Shown in pieces: positions 7,662 to 16,289 of a DNA stretch of 54,472 bases. Numbering within the stretch: position 1 is the stretch's first letter; each line of letters begins with the position of its first letter. The translations under genes and the position numbers were made by a program. The notes beneath the pieces were generated by a model, which saw nothing but the letters and a program-made list of their open reading frames with translations, did not search any database and was not told where the DNA came from. This DNA is from Thermoanaerobaculia bacterium (GTDB lineage: Bacteria > Acidobacteriota > Thermoanaerobaculia > Gp7-AA8), in assembly GCA_017883235.1 (NCBI GenBank), contig JADGNY010000030.1, positions 1 through 54,472 on the forward strand. The letters are read 5' to 3'.

Positions 7662-8863
7662 GGACCCCCTAACTGCATCTCCTTGGCCACCCTCTCCGCC
7701 TCGGCGAAGACGCGCAGGAAGTTGTCGCCCATGATCTTCCTGATGTCGCCGTCGCTGTAGCCGCGGCGTTTCAGTTCCTCGGGGATCTTCGGCAGCTTGC
7801 TGATGTCCTCCATCCCCTCGGGAACCTCTCCGATGCCGTCGAAGTCGGAGCCGATGCCGACGTGGTCGATGCCGGCCACTTTCACCATGTGGTCGATGTG
7901 GTCGACGATCACGGTCCATGAGACTTTCGGCAACGGGTTGGCGGCCATCAGTTTGCGGACCCCTTCCTGATACTCCGGCCCCTCGGATGGATCCTTTGCT
8001 TTTAGCTCGGCGATCTCGGGCTTCAGTTTTTCATCGCGCGCCTTCGATGCCTTGGCGACTTCGTCGGAGAGGAAGACCGGATAGAAGTTCACCATGGCCA
8101 CGCCGCCGTTCTTTGCCAGGGCGCGGAGCATGTCATCGGTCATGTTGCGCGGGGCGCTGGCGAGCGCGCGCGACGATGAGTGCGAGGCGATGACCGGCGC
8201 TTTCGAGACCTCGACGGCATCGAAGAAGGTTTTGTCGCTGACGTGCGAGATGTCGACGAGCATACCGAGGCGGTTCATCTCCAGGACCACCTGCTTGCCG
8301 AACGGCGAGAGGCCGTCGTGCTTGGCCTCGTCGCCCGAGGAATCGGCCCAGTTGTTGGTGTTCGTGTGCGTCAGCGTCATGTAGCGCGCGCCGAAGCGGT
8401 AGAAGGCACGCAGCAGATCGAGCGAATCCTCGATGGCATGCCCCCCTTCGATGCCGATGAGGATGGCGCGCTTGTGGTCGGCTACCGCGGCGCGGATGCC
8501 GGAGGTCGACGTGGCGAAGCGGACCCAGGCCGGGTACATGTCGGCCATCTCATGGATGGTCTCCATGATCTTCAAGCAGTAGGCGGCCGCTCCTTTGTTG
8601 GCGTACTTGGCGGGCACGTACGCGGCGAAGAACTCGGCGTCGAGGCCGCCCGCTTTCATGCGCGGATAGTCGAAGTGGCCGCGGGTGTTCAGCGCGCCGA
8701 GGTCGAAGGGATGATCGAGGAACTCAGTCGGTGTGTCGGCGTGCGTGTCGACAGTGATCGAAGGGGGCGCCTCCGGTTTCGGAGGCACCTTCGCCGGACG
8801 CGCGGCGTAGAGCGGAGCGACCAGGATGAAGGCGAGGACGGCGGACGCGATGCCTTTCTGCAT
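7655..8863 (-). CDS. Secreted membrane-dipeptidase-like protein (peptidase M19)
   Basis: This 402-residue zinc peptidase of the renal dipeptidase family hydrolyses dipeptides. A signal peptide (residues 1-20, ending PLYA) implies export. Family signatures are in order: DTHADTP (metal-binding His/Asp), IEGGHAIE (bridging Glu), THTNTNNWADS, VDISHVSD, SHSSSRAL and GIGSDFDGI, ending with GDNFLRVF. Length is normal. Its start is 6 nt after a TACTCT box. The last codons and the TGA stop lie in the family A palindrome. Confidence 0.93.
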   Translation of the reverse strand: MQKGIASAVLAFILVAPLYAARPAKVPPKPEAPPSITVDTHADTPTEFLDHPFDLGALNTRGHFDYPRMKAGGLDAEFFAAYVPAKYANKGAAAYCLKIMETIHEMADMYPAWVRFATSTSGIRAAVADHKRAILIGIEGGHAIEDSLDLLRAFYRFGARYMTLTHTNTNNWADSSGDEAKHDGLSPFGKQVVLEMNRLGMLVDISHVSDKTFFDAVEVSKAPVIASHSSSRALASAPRNMTDDMLRALAKNGGVAMVNFYPVFLSDEVAKASKARDEKLKPEIAELKAKDPSEGPEYQEGVRKLMAANPLPKVSWTVIVDHIDHMVKVAGIDHVGIGSDFDGIGEVPEGMEDISKLPKIPEELKRRGYSDGDIRKIMGDNFLRVFAEAERVAKEMQLGGPS

Positions 8864-8869
8864 CGGGGA

Positions 8870-8875
8870 AGAGTA
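8870..8875 (-). promoter_or_regulatory. -10 box TACTCT of the dipeptidase gene
   Basis: TACTCT lies 6 nt before the ATG at 8863. Confidence 0.55.
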
Positions 8876-8880
8876 GCTCC

Positions 8881-9106
8881 ATCCTGACGGTGAGCGAAGC
8901 GAGCCTGTCAGGATCTCCGGTGGAATCGCGAGGGCTTTGCTGGAACCCGACTACCGCGCGGTCTCGAAGTTTGTGGGTCCATCCTGACGGTGAGCGAAGC
9001 GAGCCTGTCAGGATCTCCGGTGGAATCGCGAGGGCTTTGCTGGAACCCGACTGCCGCGCGGTCTCACCGGAGATCCTGACAGGCTCGCTGCGCTCGCCGT
9101 CAGGAT
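8881..9106. repeat. Composite palindrome, family A, copies 4a and 4b
   Basis: A half element (8881-8964, left hairpin and left half of the core) is followed by a complete one (8981-9106). The left halves share nearly identical sequence (ATCCTGACGGTGAGCGAAGC onward), so the half copy probably arose by tandem duplication. The region fills the gap between the dipeptidase start and the OM barrel 3' end. Confidence 0.9.
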
Positions 9107-9135
9107 GAACCCCCGACACCGCGAGACCCCGAACC

Positions 9136-9705
9136 TCAGAACGCGAAGCGCAGACCGACGCTCACCGCTCCATAGCGCGGTTTCGGGCTGTAGAAGTGGA
9201 CCCAGTGGTAGGACCCTTCGGCGATGATGCCGACGCTGCGCGTAACCGGGAAGAGTCCGTTCACGCCGCCGACGAAGCCGTAGTCGCTCTCCTGGCGATT
9301 GCCGCCGCTCTGGCCATTGCTGCCGCTCTGGCGATAGAGGCCGGTGCCGGCGAAGAGGCCGGTGGTACCGAACGGCTCGGAGAAGCGGTACTCGACGGCG
9401 ACGTCGGCGTAATCGACCTCCCCTTTCGGGTCGACGATATCGACGACCTGCTTGCCGGTGGCGTCTCTCGACACGAACGCGGTCTTGGCATCCATCCGGC
9501 CGACTTTGATCTTGAGGACCGTGCTCTGATCGATCAGCAGGCCGTAGGAGATCTCTTCGAAACCGTGCTGGAAGTCGGATTTGCCGCCGGCCGCGGTCTT
9601 CATGGCCTTCGCGCCGCCGGCCAGGAAACCGATCTCGCTGTTCTGCGCGAACGCGGGGAAAGCAGCAAGGGACAGAAAGCTGAGGAGAATCAAGGTCTTT
9701 TTCAT
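9136..9705 (-). CDS. Small outer-membrane beta-barrel protein
   Basis: This 189-residue protein has a cleavable signal peptide (KKTLILLSFLSLAAFPAFA) followed by alternating-hydrophobicity strands and a C-terminal aromatic residue (VSVGLRFAF), the usual BAM recognition end. About eight strands are suggested, as in OmpA/OmpW-type porins. A Gly/Ser/Asn/Gln-rich loop (QSGSNGQSGGNRQ) lies around residue 127. The function is unknown. The ATG at 9705 follows TATAGT by 9 nt and a weak GAGG. Confidence 0.8.
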   Translation of the reverse strand: MKKTLILLSFLSLAAFPAFAQNSEIGFLAGGAKAMKTAAGGKSDFQHGFEEISYGLLIDQSTVLKIKVGRMDAKTAFVSRDATGKQVVDIVDPKGEVDYADVAVEYRFSEPFGTTGLFAGTGLYRQSGSNGQSGGNRQESDYGFVGGVNGLFPVTRSVGIIAEGSYHWVHFYSPKPRYGAVSVGLRFAF

Positions 9706-9714
9706 ACGAGCCTC

Positions 9715-9720
9715 ACTATA
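9715..9720 (-). promoter_or_regulatory. -10 box TATAGT of the OM barrel gene
   Basis: TATAGT lies 9 nt before the ATG at 9705. Confidence 0.5.
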
Positions 9721-9727
9721 TCGAAAT

Positions 9728-9810
9728 CGGGGGTCGGGAGTCGGGAGTCGGGGGTCGGAGAGGCAACGTGCATTTCTCTACGACCCCCGACACCCGGCCC
9801 CCGACTCCCA
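9728..9810. repeat. Inverted repeat of GGGGGTCGGGAGTCGGG type
   Basis: The left arm 9728-9760 is made of 7-8 bp GGGAGTC units; the right arm 9781-9810 is the complement. It lies between the divergent OM barrel and comF-like genes, just upstream of the comF -10 box. Confidence 0.8.
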
Positions 9811-9816
9811 TACAAT
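9811..9816 (+). promoter_or_regulatory. -10 box TACAAT of the comF-like gene
   Basis: TACAAT lies 7 nt before the GTG at 9824 and decides the start within a longer open frame. Confidence 0.6.
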
Positions 9817-9823
9817 CCACTCC

Positions 9824-10549
9824 GTGTTGCAAACACTTTCGTCTATAGGACGGGAGACGGCGCGAATCGTTCTGCATGCTTCGTGCGTGGCCTGCGGCGG
9901 CGAGTTGCCGTGGCGGGCGCGGACGGCGTCGTGCTGCGCCGCGTGCTGGGCGGCGCTGCCGGCGATTCCGGCGGCGAAGTGCCGCTTTTGCGCATTGCCG
10001 TGGAGCGGTGACGATCCCGGTTTCATCTGCGGCCCGTGTCTCACCGATCCCCTTCCCGTCGATTGGACCGAGGCGTGGGGCTGCTATCAGGGGCCGCTCG
10101 AGCGGGTGCTGCACGCCTTCAAATTCAACCGTCACGATTTCTTCGCCGGCCCGCTGGCGGCGTTGGTGGAGGGGATGCTCCGCCGCCGCGGCGATCTCGA
10201 GTTCGATGCCGTCGTCCCGGTACCGATGCATCGCGCCAAGGTGCGGCGGCGCGGCTACAACCAGGCCGAGCTCCTGGCTCGCGCGCTGGCGAAACGAATC
10301 GGCATCCGCTGCGAGCCGCGGTTGCTGATCAAGACCCGCGATCTCGACGCGCAGTCGAAGCTGGCGCGCAGCGCCCGTGCCGCGAACGTACAAGGTGCGT
10401 TTCTGGCATCGCCGCGGGTGGCCTCGCGACGGATCTTGCTCGTCGACGACGTCTGCACCACCGGTGCGACGATCCGCGCCTGCGCCGGCGAGCTCGTTCG
10501 CGCCGGAGCGGACCGGGTGGCCGCGGCAGTGGTGGCGAAAACGGAATGA
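9824..10549 (+). CDS. ComF-family phosphoribosyltransferase-like protein
   Basis: In this 241-residue protein the N-terminus carries the ComF double zinc ribbon (CVACGG, CCAACW, CRFCALP, CGPC). The C-terminus is a type I phosphoribosyltransferase fold with the PRPP loop ILLVDDVCTTGATI. Also typical are VVPVPMHRAKVRRRGYNQAE and KTRDLDAQSKLARSAR. ComF/GntX proteins are linked to DNA uptake or salvage, with unclear chemistry. The GTG at 9824 is chosen over upstream frames, which run through repeat sequence, because of the TACAAT box. Confidence 0.9.
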   Translation: MLQTLSSIGRETARIVLHASCVACGGELPWRARTASCCAACWAALPAIPAAKCRFCALPWSGDDPGFICGPCLTDPLPVDWTEAWGCYQGPLERVLHAFKFNRHDFFAGPLAALVEGMLRRRGDLEFDAVVPVPMHRAKVRRRGYNQAELLARALAKRIGIRCEPRLLIKTRDLDAQSKLARSARAANVQGAFLASPRVASRRILLVDDVCTTGATIRACAGELVRAGADRVAAAVVAKTE

Positions 10550-10560
10550 ATAACAGATCC

Positions 10561-10705
10561 ATCCTGCGGCGAAGCGCGCAGGGACGACTCCATCCTGCGG
10601 CGAAGCGCGCAGGATCTTCGGTAGCACCGCGCGGCCGAGGGATTTGCGCATGAAGGGCAGGTCAGCGCGGTATAACCAGAGATCCTGCGCGCTTCGCCGC
10701 AGGAT
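10561..10705. repeat. Composite palindrome, family A, copy 5
   Basis: A full element (10592-10705) has outer hairpins ATCCTGCGGCGAAGCGCGCA / TGCGCGCTTCGCCGCAGGAT and a diverged core (TCTTCGGTAGCACCGCGCGG). It is preceded by a partial left hairpin at 10561-10581. It ends 13 nt before the oxidoreductase ATG. Confidence 0.88.
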
Positions 10706-10717
10706 GGAGAAATATCA

Positions 10718-11941
10718 ATGCCCGATTACGATCTGATCATCATCGGTGGAGGAATCATCGGCGGGAGCGTGCTCTATCACCTGGCCCAGCTCGGCTATCC
10801 GGGCCGGGCGCTCGTGCTCGACCGCGAGGATGCGTTGTCGAAAGGTTCCACGGCTCTCTCCGCCGGCGGCTTCCGCAACATCTGGACGACGCCGATCAAC
10901 ATGCGCCTGACCAGCTACTCGATCAAGAAGTTGAAAGCCTTTCAGGACGAGCTGCGCTTCCCGATCGGCTTCGATCAGCGCGGCTATCTCTTCTGCCAGT
11001 ACGAGGAGAATTTCGAGAGCGCGAAAGCCTACGGCGAAGAATGGGCGAAGAACGGGGTGGCCATCGAGTTTCTCGACGCCAAGGAGGTCGAAGCGAAAGT
11101 TCCCGGCCTGCGCGCCGGCGTCGATCACATCGACCCCGAGGTCAACGAGATCCTGCAGATGAAACCGATCGCCGGCGGCGTCTTCGGACCGGAGTGCGGC
11201 AGCTTCGATCCGTCGGCCGCGGCACAGGGCTACTTCGAGCGCGGGGTGGAAGGCTTCGCCGGCCGCGCCGAGCTGCGCCTCAACGCCATCGTTCAGAAGA
11301 TTCGCATCATCGACGGCGCATATCGCGGAGTGGAGATGGCAGACGGATCGTTTATCGGCAGCGGAAAGATCGTCGTCGCCGCCGGCGCATGGACGAACAA
11401 GCTGCTCGAAGCGTCAGGTCTGGCCGGCGACGATCTGCCGCCGGTGATCCCGCTCAACAGGATGCTGTTCATCACGAACATGCCGCCGATCGAAGGCTTC
11501 GAAACGATTCCGATGACCATCATCGACAACGGCATCTACTTTCGTCCCGAGGGACCGAACCTGATGATCGGCCGCGCCGATCCCGACACGCCCGCCGGCT
11601 TCGACACCCCGGCCGATGCGAAGTACTACGAGGAACAGATCAACTACTACATGCAGGAACGCATCCCCGGGATGGAGCGCTGCCGGCTGATGTCGATGTG
11701 GGGCGGCCTCTACGACACCAACGCGGTCGATCACAACGCCGTCTTCGGCGAGCACCCACACGTACAGAATCTGCTCTTCGCCACCGGCTTCTCCGGCCAC
11801 GGCGCGATGGAGTCACCCGCCGTGGGCCTGGCGCTCTCGGAACTGCTGCATTACGGCGAATACCGCACCCTCGACTGCACACCGCTCTCGATCCGGCGCT
11901 TCTGGGAGAACAAGCCCATTCACGAGACGATCGTGATTTGA
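10718..11941 (+). CDS. FAD-dependent oxidoreductase, DAO family
   Basis: This 407-residue flavoprotein starts with the dinucleotide-binding motif DLIIIGGGIIGGSVLYHLA and continues as a D-amino-acid/sarcosine/glycerol-3-phosphate oxidase-type fold. Other marks are AGGFRNIW, IVVAAGAWTNKLL before the substrate domain, and NLLFATGFSGHGAMESPAVG near the C-terminus. It would oxidise an amine or amino acid with FAD; the substrate is not evident. It is soluble with no signal peptide. Start ATG follows AGGATGGAGAAATATCA (GGAG Shine-Dalgarno). No partner subunit is adjacent. Confidence 0.88.
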   Translation: MPDYDLIIIGGGIIGGSVLYHLAQLGYPGRALVLDREDALSKGSTALSAGGFRNIWTTPINMRLTSYSIKKLKAFQDELRFPIGFDQRGYLFCQYEENFESAKAYGEEWAKNGVAIEFLDAKEVEAKVPGLRAGVDHIDPEVNEILQMKPIAGGVFGPECGSFDPSAAAQGYFERGVEGFAGRAELRLNAIVQKIRIIDGAYRGVEMADGSFIGSGKIVVAAGAWTNKLLEASGLAGDDLPPVIPLNRMLFITNMPPIEGFETIPMTIIDNGIYFRPEGPNLMIGRADPDTPAGFDTPADAKYYEEQINYYMQERIPGMERCRLMSMWGGLYDTNAVDHNAVFGEHPHVQNLLFATGFSGHGAMESPAVGLALSELLHYGEYRTLDCTPLSIRRFWENKPIHETIVI

Positions 11942-12069
11942 AGGCAGAAAGCAGAAGGCAGAAAGCAGAAAGCAGAAGTAAGACTGCTGGCGGAAAGTCA
12001 GGAGGTAGACGTGGGACCGCTTTTACTTCTGCTTTCTGCTTTCTGCTTTCTGCCTTCTGCCTTCTGCCT
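11942..12069. repeat. Inverted repeat of GCAGAAAGCAGAAGGCAGA units
   Basis: The left arm (11942-11980) and right arm (12024-12069) consist of iterated AAGCAGAA/TTCTGCTT units. The right arm encodes the C-terminal tail of the acyltransferase gene on the minus strand. Confidence 0.88.
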
Positions 12070-12957
12070 TTCCGTCACGTCCCACTTCGGGCGCTCCTTG
12101 TACCGGTTGTGCATCCAGACCCATTGCTCGGGGACGCGGCGGATCTGCGCTTCGATGTCGGCGGTAAGGCGCGCGGTCAGCGCTACCGGATCTTCGTCGG
12201 GGCTGACGATGATCGGCTCGAGGATGCGGATGTGCAGTTTGCCGCCGCGGCGCTCGCCGAAGATGCGAATGATCGGCGCACCCGTGCGTACCGCGAGGCG
12301 GGCCGGGCCGAGGGGGGTCAACGCGGGACGGCCGAAGAACGGCACCTTCACGCTTTCGGCGCGGATGTTCTGATCGAGCAGAAACGAGAGCATGCTCCCG
12401 TTCCGGAGGGCCCGGATCATCTCCCTCGCCGCCGCGGTCGAGCCGCGGTCGATGGTGGTGATGCCGGCGTTCGCGCGAAGGTCCCTGATGTAGAGATTCA
12501 TCATCGGCTCGTCACGCCCGCGGTGAAGGACAGTCAGCGGCGTGCGCATGGCGATGGCGTGGGCCATCCACTCCCAGTTCCCGCAGTGTCCGGTAAGGCC
12601 GATCGTCCCCTGGCCCGGACGAAGGTTCTCCAGCCCTTCGAAGGTGGTCGTGCGCGCACAGGTTTCGGCGTCGAGATTCGGGAGCCAGAGCACCTCCATG
12701 AGCGTCAATCCGAGGTGATGAAACATGGAACGGATCGTGGCGCGCCGTTGCCGCGGCGTCCATTCGGGAAAGGCGGCAGCGATGTTCGTCATCGCCCGGC
12801 GGCGATGGTGACGAAGGGCGTGCCATCCCATATGGCCGAGAACGAGGCCGATCGCACGCGCAAAACCGAGCGGCAACCGGCGTATGACGGAACCGAGGAC
12901 GCGGAGGATGCGGTAGAGGATGCGGCCGCGGAACGCGCGCCGCGCAGGAATGTTCAC
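11998..12957 (-). CDS. LpxL/HtrB-family lysophospholipid or lipid A acyltransferase
   Basis: This 319-residue inner-membrane-associated acyltransferase has the HX4E catalytic motif in TGHCGNWEW (H123, E128), followed by GRDEPMMNLYIRDLR, SFLLDQN and VKVPFFGRPA, all typical of late lipid A acyltransferases that add secondary acyl chains. The GTG start at 12957 has TAGAAT 7 nt upstream and is divergent from kdsC, another LPS gene. The tail after PKWDV (ERQKAEGRKQKAESRSKSG) is read from an intergenic repeat and is absent from the family pattern, so the original stop was probably lost. Confidence 0.9.
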   Translation of the reverse strand: MNIPARRAFRGRILYRILRVLGSVIRRLPLGFARAIGLVLGHMGWHALRHHRRRAMTNIAAAFPEWTPRQRRATIRSMFHHLGLTLMEVLWLPNLDAETCARTTTFEGLENLRPGQGTIGLTGHCGNWEWMAHAIAMRTPLTVLHRGRDEPMMNLYIRDLRANAGITTIDRGSTAAAREMIRALRNGSMLSFLLDQNIRAESVKVPFFGRPALTPLGPARLAVRTGAPIIRIFGERRGGKLHIRILEPIIVSPDEDPVALTARLTADIEAQIRRVPEQWVWMHNRYKERPKWDVTERQKAEGRKQKAESRSKSGPTSTS

Positions 12958-12964
12958 ACGGCCA

Positions 12965-12970
12965 ATTCTA
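12965..12970 (-). promoter_or_regulatory. -10 box TAGAAT of the LpxL-family gene
   Basis: TAGAAT lies 7 nt before the GTG at 12957. It is 12 nt from the opposing kdsC -10 box, so the two promoters overlap back to back. Confidence 0.6.
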
Positions 12971-12982
12971 TGGGACGGCTGC

Positions 12983-12988
12983 TATCCT
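12983..12988 (+). promoter_or_regulatory. -10 box TATCCT of kdsC
   Basis: TATCCT lies 9 nt before the ATG at 12998. Confidence 0.55.
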
Positions 12989-12997
12989 TCGCCGCGC

Positions 12998-13507
12998 ATG
13001 ATCAATGCGCGCGATATCCGCGTCATCGTCTCCGACGTCGACGGGGTCTGGACGGACGGCAAAATCATCTACGCCGGCGACCGTTCCGAGGTCAAGGAAT
13101 TCAACGTCCGCGACGGCCTCGGCGCAAAGCTCGCCCAGCGCGCCGGCATCGTCATCGTGGTGCTGACGTCGCGCAGCTCCCCCGCTCTGGAGCGCCGGGC
13201 GAAAGAGCTCGGAATCACCGAGCTGCACCAGGGCGCGGCGAACAAACTGACGGTCTGTGAGGAGATCCTGCAGAGGTTATCGGTCAGCTTCGAACAGATT
13301 CTCTACATCGGCGACGATCTCCCCGACCTCGCCCCGATGCTCCGCGCCGGCCTCTCCGCCGCTCCCGCTGATGCCTCGCCCGAGGTGCTTCGTGCCGCAA
13401 CGTGGAAGCTGAATGCGCGCGGCGGGCGGGGAGCGTTTCGTGAGCTGGTCGAGCGGCTGTTGAAAGAGCGGGGGGAGTGGGAGGGGGTTGTGAAGGGATT
13501 CGAATGA
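12998..13507 (+). CDS. kdsC: KdsC-type 3-deoxy-D-manno-octulosonate 8-phosphate phosphatase
   Basis: A 169-residue C0-type HAD phosphatase opens with VIVSDVDGVWTDGKIIY (nucleophile D13, D15). It contains FNVRDGLGAKL, VVLTSRSSPALERRAKELGI and the metal loop YIGDDLPDLAPM, the standard KdsC signature. It dephosphorylates KDO-8-phosphate in LPS inner-core synthesis, which fits the divergent LpxL-type gene. A related sialic-acid phosphatase role cannot be excluded by sequence alone. The ATG is preceded by TATCCT (9 nt); the upstream in-frame extension lies within the neighbour's coding region. Confidence 0.9.
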   Translation: MINARDIRVIVSDVDGVWTDGKIIYAGDRSEVKEFNVRDGLGAKLAQRAGIVIVVLTSRSSPALERRAKELGITELHQGAANKLTVCEEILQRLSVSFEQILYIGDDLPDLAPMLRAGLSAAPADASPEVLRAATWKLNARGGRGAFRELVERLLKERGEWEGVVKGFE

Positions 13508-13544
13508 TTGCGCTACGACGGGTTGTCGGTTGTCGGTTCGAATG

Positions 13545-13784
13545 TGCCGCGATAGCGGCAACAAGACGATAGCCAGGGGTGCGAGCGCTTTTTGCGAGCA
13601 CCCCTGGAACGGATGTTTTGGACTTCGTGCCGCGTCAGCGGCACTAGACAGTCGTCGCAATCGTCCTTCGTCTCACTCATCCAGTGCCGCTGACGCGGCA
13701 CAATTTCAATCCACACCGCAACCAGAGGTGCTCGCAAAAAGCGCTCGCACCTCTGGCTACCCTCTTTGTGCCGCTATCGCGGCA
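13545..13784. repeat. Two inverted copies of a three-hairpin element
   Basis: Copy 1 (13545-13644) has hairpins TGCCGC-GATA-GCGGCA, CCAGGGGTGC...GCACCCCTGG and GTGCCGC-GTCA-GCGGCAC. Copy 2 (13684-13784) is the same element in reverse orientation, its middle stem being CCAGAGGTGC/GCACCTCTGG. The G-C to A-T change is compensated on both sides of the stem, while the spacers between hairpins differ freely. Nothing else is visible in this 338-bp gap. Confidence 0.9.
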
Positions 13785-13845
13785 GCGGCCGCGCGTTTAC
13801 GGCAAATCAACCGATAACCGATAACCGATAACGCGCCGGAGGCGC

Positions 13846-15912
13846 TCAAAGCACCGCCACATCCACCAGATTGTCGTAAAACGTCGCCCCCCGGCCGATG
13901 TCGGTCAGCGCCTGCGACGTTGTCTGATTCGCATTCGCGCCGTCCGATGTCAACCTCCCCCACCACACGGACGGCGCGGAGACGACGCCGGGGCGGACGC
14001 GGTCGGTGATGACGGCGTCGGCGGTGAAGGTGCCGCGGTCGTTGTAGACCTTCACGCGGGCGCCGTCGGCGATCGACCGCGCGTGGGCATCGTCGGCGTG
14101 AATCTCCAGCGTCGGCTTCCCCGCCGAACGGCGGAGCGAGGCGACGTTGACGAAGCTCGAGTTGAGGAACTCGTGTGCCGGCGGCGAGAGGAGCGCCAGC
14201 GGGAAGCGGCGCGCCAGCGCGGGATTACGCTCTTCCGACTCGTACGGCGGCACGTAGCAGGGCAAGGCATCGAGGCCGAGGGCCGCCACCTGCTGCGACT
14301 CGATCTCGATCTTCCCGCTGGGCGTCTTCAGCGTCACGCCCCGGCGGAACGGCACATGCGGCGACGGCAGGTTGAGACGCACCGAGCCGTGCTCCTTCAG
14401 CGCCTCCAGCGTGACGCCGTTCATGACCTCGCCGGTGCCGGTGAGCGCGGCGCGCATCAATTCAGCATCACTCTGATACAAATCCGGGAAGTCGAGATGC
14501 ATGGCCGCGGCGATGCGGCGGAAGATCTCACTGTTCGGCAGCGCCTCGCCGACCGGATCGATCGACCGTCTGTTGTACATCGCGTAGAGATGGCCGTAGG
14601 CCTTGTGCAGATCATCGTGCTCGAGCTGCGTCGTGGCCGGCAGCAGGACGTCGGCGTAGTCGGCGGTGTCGGTCTGGAAATGCTCGAGGACCACGGTGAA
14701 GAGATCGTCGCGCCGCAGGCCTCGCAGCACGTTCTCCCGGTCGGGAGCGACCGAACCGGGGTTGGAGTTGTAGACGATGAGCGCCTTGACCGGCGGATCA
14801 TCGATCTTCGTCAGCGCCTCGCCGAGCCGCGTCATATTGATCGTGCGCGCGGCGTGATTGCCGAGGTCCGTCCGCTCCAGCGCGGCGGTGTTGAACGCAA
14901 AGGTGCCCGACGAGGAGAGCTGGCATCCGCCGCCGGCATCGTTCCAGGCGCCGGTGACCGCCGGCAGCAGAGAAATAGCACGCACCGCCGAGCCGCCGCC
15001 GGCGTGGCGCTGAAGGCCGTAGTTGAGGCGGATGAAGGTCGGCCGCGTCGTCCCGTAAAGCGTGCCGAGGCGCTCGATGGTCTCGACAGGCAACCGGCAG
15101 ATCGCGGCCACCCGTTCCGGGGCGTAGTCGCTGAGGACGCGCTCGCGCAGCTTCTCCCAGCCGATGGTCATCTCGTCAAGATATTGACGATCTTCCAAAT
15201 GATCTCTGAAGAGCACGTGCATCATGCCCAACGCCAGCGCCGCGTCGGTGCCGGGACGGATGGCGATGTGCTCGTCGGATACCGCGGCGGTCCTGGTCCG
15301 CAACGGATCGATGCAGATGACCGGCGCTCCCTTGGCGCGCGCCCGCCGGATGAACGGCCAGAGGTGGGGGTTCGAGGTGAGGGTATTCGTTCCCCACAGC
15401 AGGATCAGCTTGGCCTCGGGGACGCTCTCGGGGTCGGTGCTCATCCTCGTTCCGTACGTCAGATTAAGCGCCTCGGCGCCGGCGGACGAGCAGATGGTCC
15501 GGTCGAGAAACGACGCTCCGATGCGCCGGAAAAAGCGCGAGGCCATCCCTTCGCCCTGCACCAACCCCATCGTTCCCGCGTACGAATACGGCTGGATCGC
15601 CTGCGGCCCGTCGGGCGAGGCGATGATCGCCTTCAGCCGCTCCGCGATGAGGGCCGTCGCTTCGTCCCACGTGGCCCGGCGAAACCGTCCCTCCCCTTTC
15701 GCACCGACGCGGATCTGCGGATACGCCAGCCGGTCCGGGTGATAGGTCCGCTCCAGATACTTCGACACTTTCGTGCAGAGAAACCCCTGCGTGAACGGAT
15801 GATCGGGATCGCCGTCGATGCGCGTGGCGCGCCCGTCGTCGTCGACGGTGACGAGCATCAGGCAGGTGTCAGGACAATCATGCGGGCAGACGGCGCGGAT
15901 GACTTCGGGCAT
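13846..15912 (-). CDS. Molybdopterin-dependent oxidoreductase (DMSO reductase family)
   Basis: This 688-residue protein has an N-terminal [4Fe-4S] site CPHDCPDTC plus GFLCTKV, then Mo/W-bisMGD-binding domains (GTMGLVQGEGMASRFFRR, ICSSAGAEAL, LLWGTNTLTSNPH, VYNSNPGSVAPD) and a C-terminal MoCo-binding domain (NDRGTFTADAVITDRVRPGVV). No Tat signal is seen, so it is probably cytoplasmic. The family includes formate dehydrogenase- and thiosulfate reductase-like enzymes; the substrate is unknown. The Mo ligand is likely in TICSSAG. ATG at 15912 is preceded by TAAACT (8 nt); a longer in-frame start at 15966 would run into repeat DNA. No electron-transfer subunit is adjacent. Confidence 0.92.
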   Translation of the reverse strand: MPEVIRAVCPHDCPDTCLMLVTVDDDGRATRIDGDPDHPFTQGFLCTKVSKYLERTYHPDRLAYPQIRVGAKGEGRFRRATWDEATALIAERLKAIIASPDGPQAIQPYSYAGTMGLVQGEGMASRFFRRIGASFLDRTICSSAGAEALNLTYGTRMSTDPESVPEAKLILLWGTNTLTSNPHLWPFIRRARAKGAPVICIDPLRTRTAAVSDEHIAIRPGTDAALALGMMHVLFRDHLEDRQYLDEMTIGWEKLRERVLSDYAPERVAAICRLPVETIERLGTLYGTTRPTFIRLNYGLQRHAGGGSAVRAISLLPAVTGAWNDAGGGCQLSSSGTFAFNTAALERTDLGNHAARTINMTRLGEALTKIDDPPVKALIVYNSNPGSVAPDRENVLRGLRRDDLFTVVLEHFQTDTADYADVLLPATTQLEHDDLHKAYGHLYAMYNRRSIDPVGEALPNSEIFRRIAAAMHLDFPDLYQSDAELMRAALTGTGEVMNGVTLEALKEHGSVRLNLPSPHVPFRRGVTLKTPSGKIEIESQQVAALGLDALPCYVPPYESEERNPALARRFPLALLSPPAHEFLNSSFVNVASLRRSAGKPTLEIHADDAHARSIADGARVKVYNDRGTFTADAVITDRVRPGVVSAPSVWWGRLTSDGANANQTTSQALTDIGRGATFYDNLVDVAVL

Positions 15913-15920
15913 GGGAAGGA

Positions 15921-15926
15921 AGTTTA
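15921..15926 (-). promoter_or_regulatory. -10 box TAAACT of the molybdopterin oxidoreductase gene
   Basis: TAAACT lies 8 nt before the ATG at 15912 and directly abuts a family A palindrome. Confidence 0.5.
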
Positions 15927-16250
15927 CCCTGCGCGTAGACGCAGGGTCTCCGGTGATACCGAACAAACGGTGCCTTATTGCAACGCCCGCGCGGTGCCAC
16001 CGGAGATCCTGACGGCATCGCTACGGGGAGTTAACCCTGCGCGTAGACGCAGGGTCTCGGGTGATACCGAACGAACGGTGCCTTACTGCAACGCCCGCGC
16101 GGTGCCACCGGAGATCCTGACGGCATCGCTACGCTCCACGTCAGGATGAGGTCTTGTCTCCGGTGATACCGAACAAACGGTTGCCTTATTGCAACGCCCG
16201 CGCGGTGCCACCGGAGATCCTGACGGCATCGCTACGCTCCACGTCAGGAT
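15927..16250. repeat. Composite palindrome, family A, three copies (6a-c)
   Basis: Three consecutive copies begin at 15927, 16034 and ~16155; the last lacks its left hairpin. The left hairpin here is CCCTGCGCGTAGACGCAGGG, unlike the right one (ATCCTGACG...CGTCAGGAT), joined by the CTCCGGTG/CACCGGAG core with an inner ACCGAACAAACGGT hairpin. The copies are mosaics of different outer hairpins. This gap (15913-16338) holds no gene apart from the operator described separately. Confidence 0.88.
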
Positions 16251-16289
16251 TGGGGTTTTCGAAGTGCTACGTCTGCCTATGCCAGCGCA

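Noticed and set aside
11041-13260. 739-codon open frame spanning three genes
   Set aside because: Arg-rich out-of-frame translation across the oxidoreductase, LpxL (antisense) and kdsC genes.
14083-16149. 688-codon open frame opposite the molybdopterin oxidoreductase gene
   Set aside because: Shadow frame rich in Arg/His/Gly with no motifs; it also runs through palindromes.
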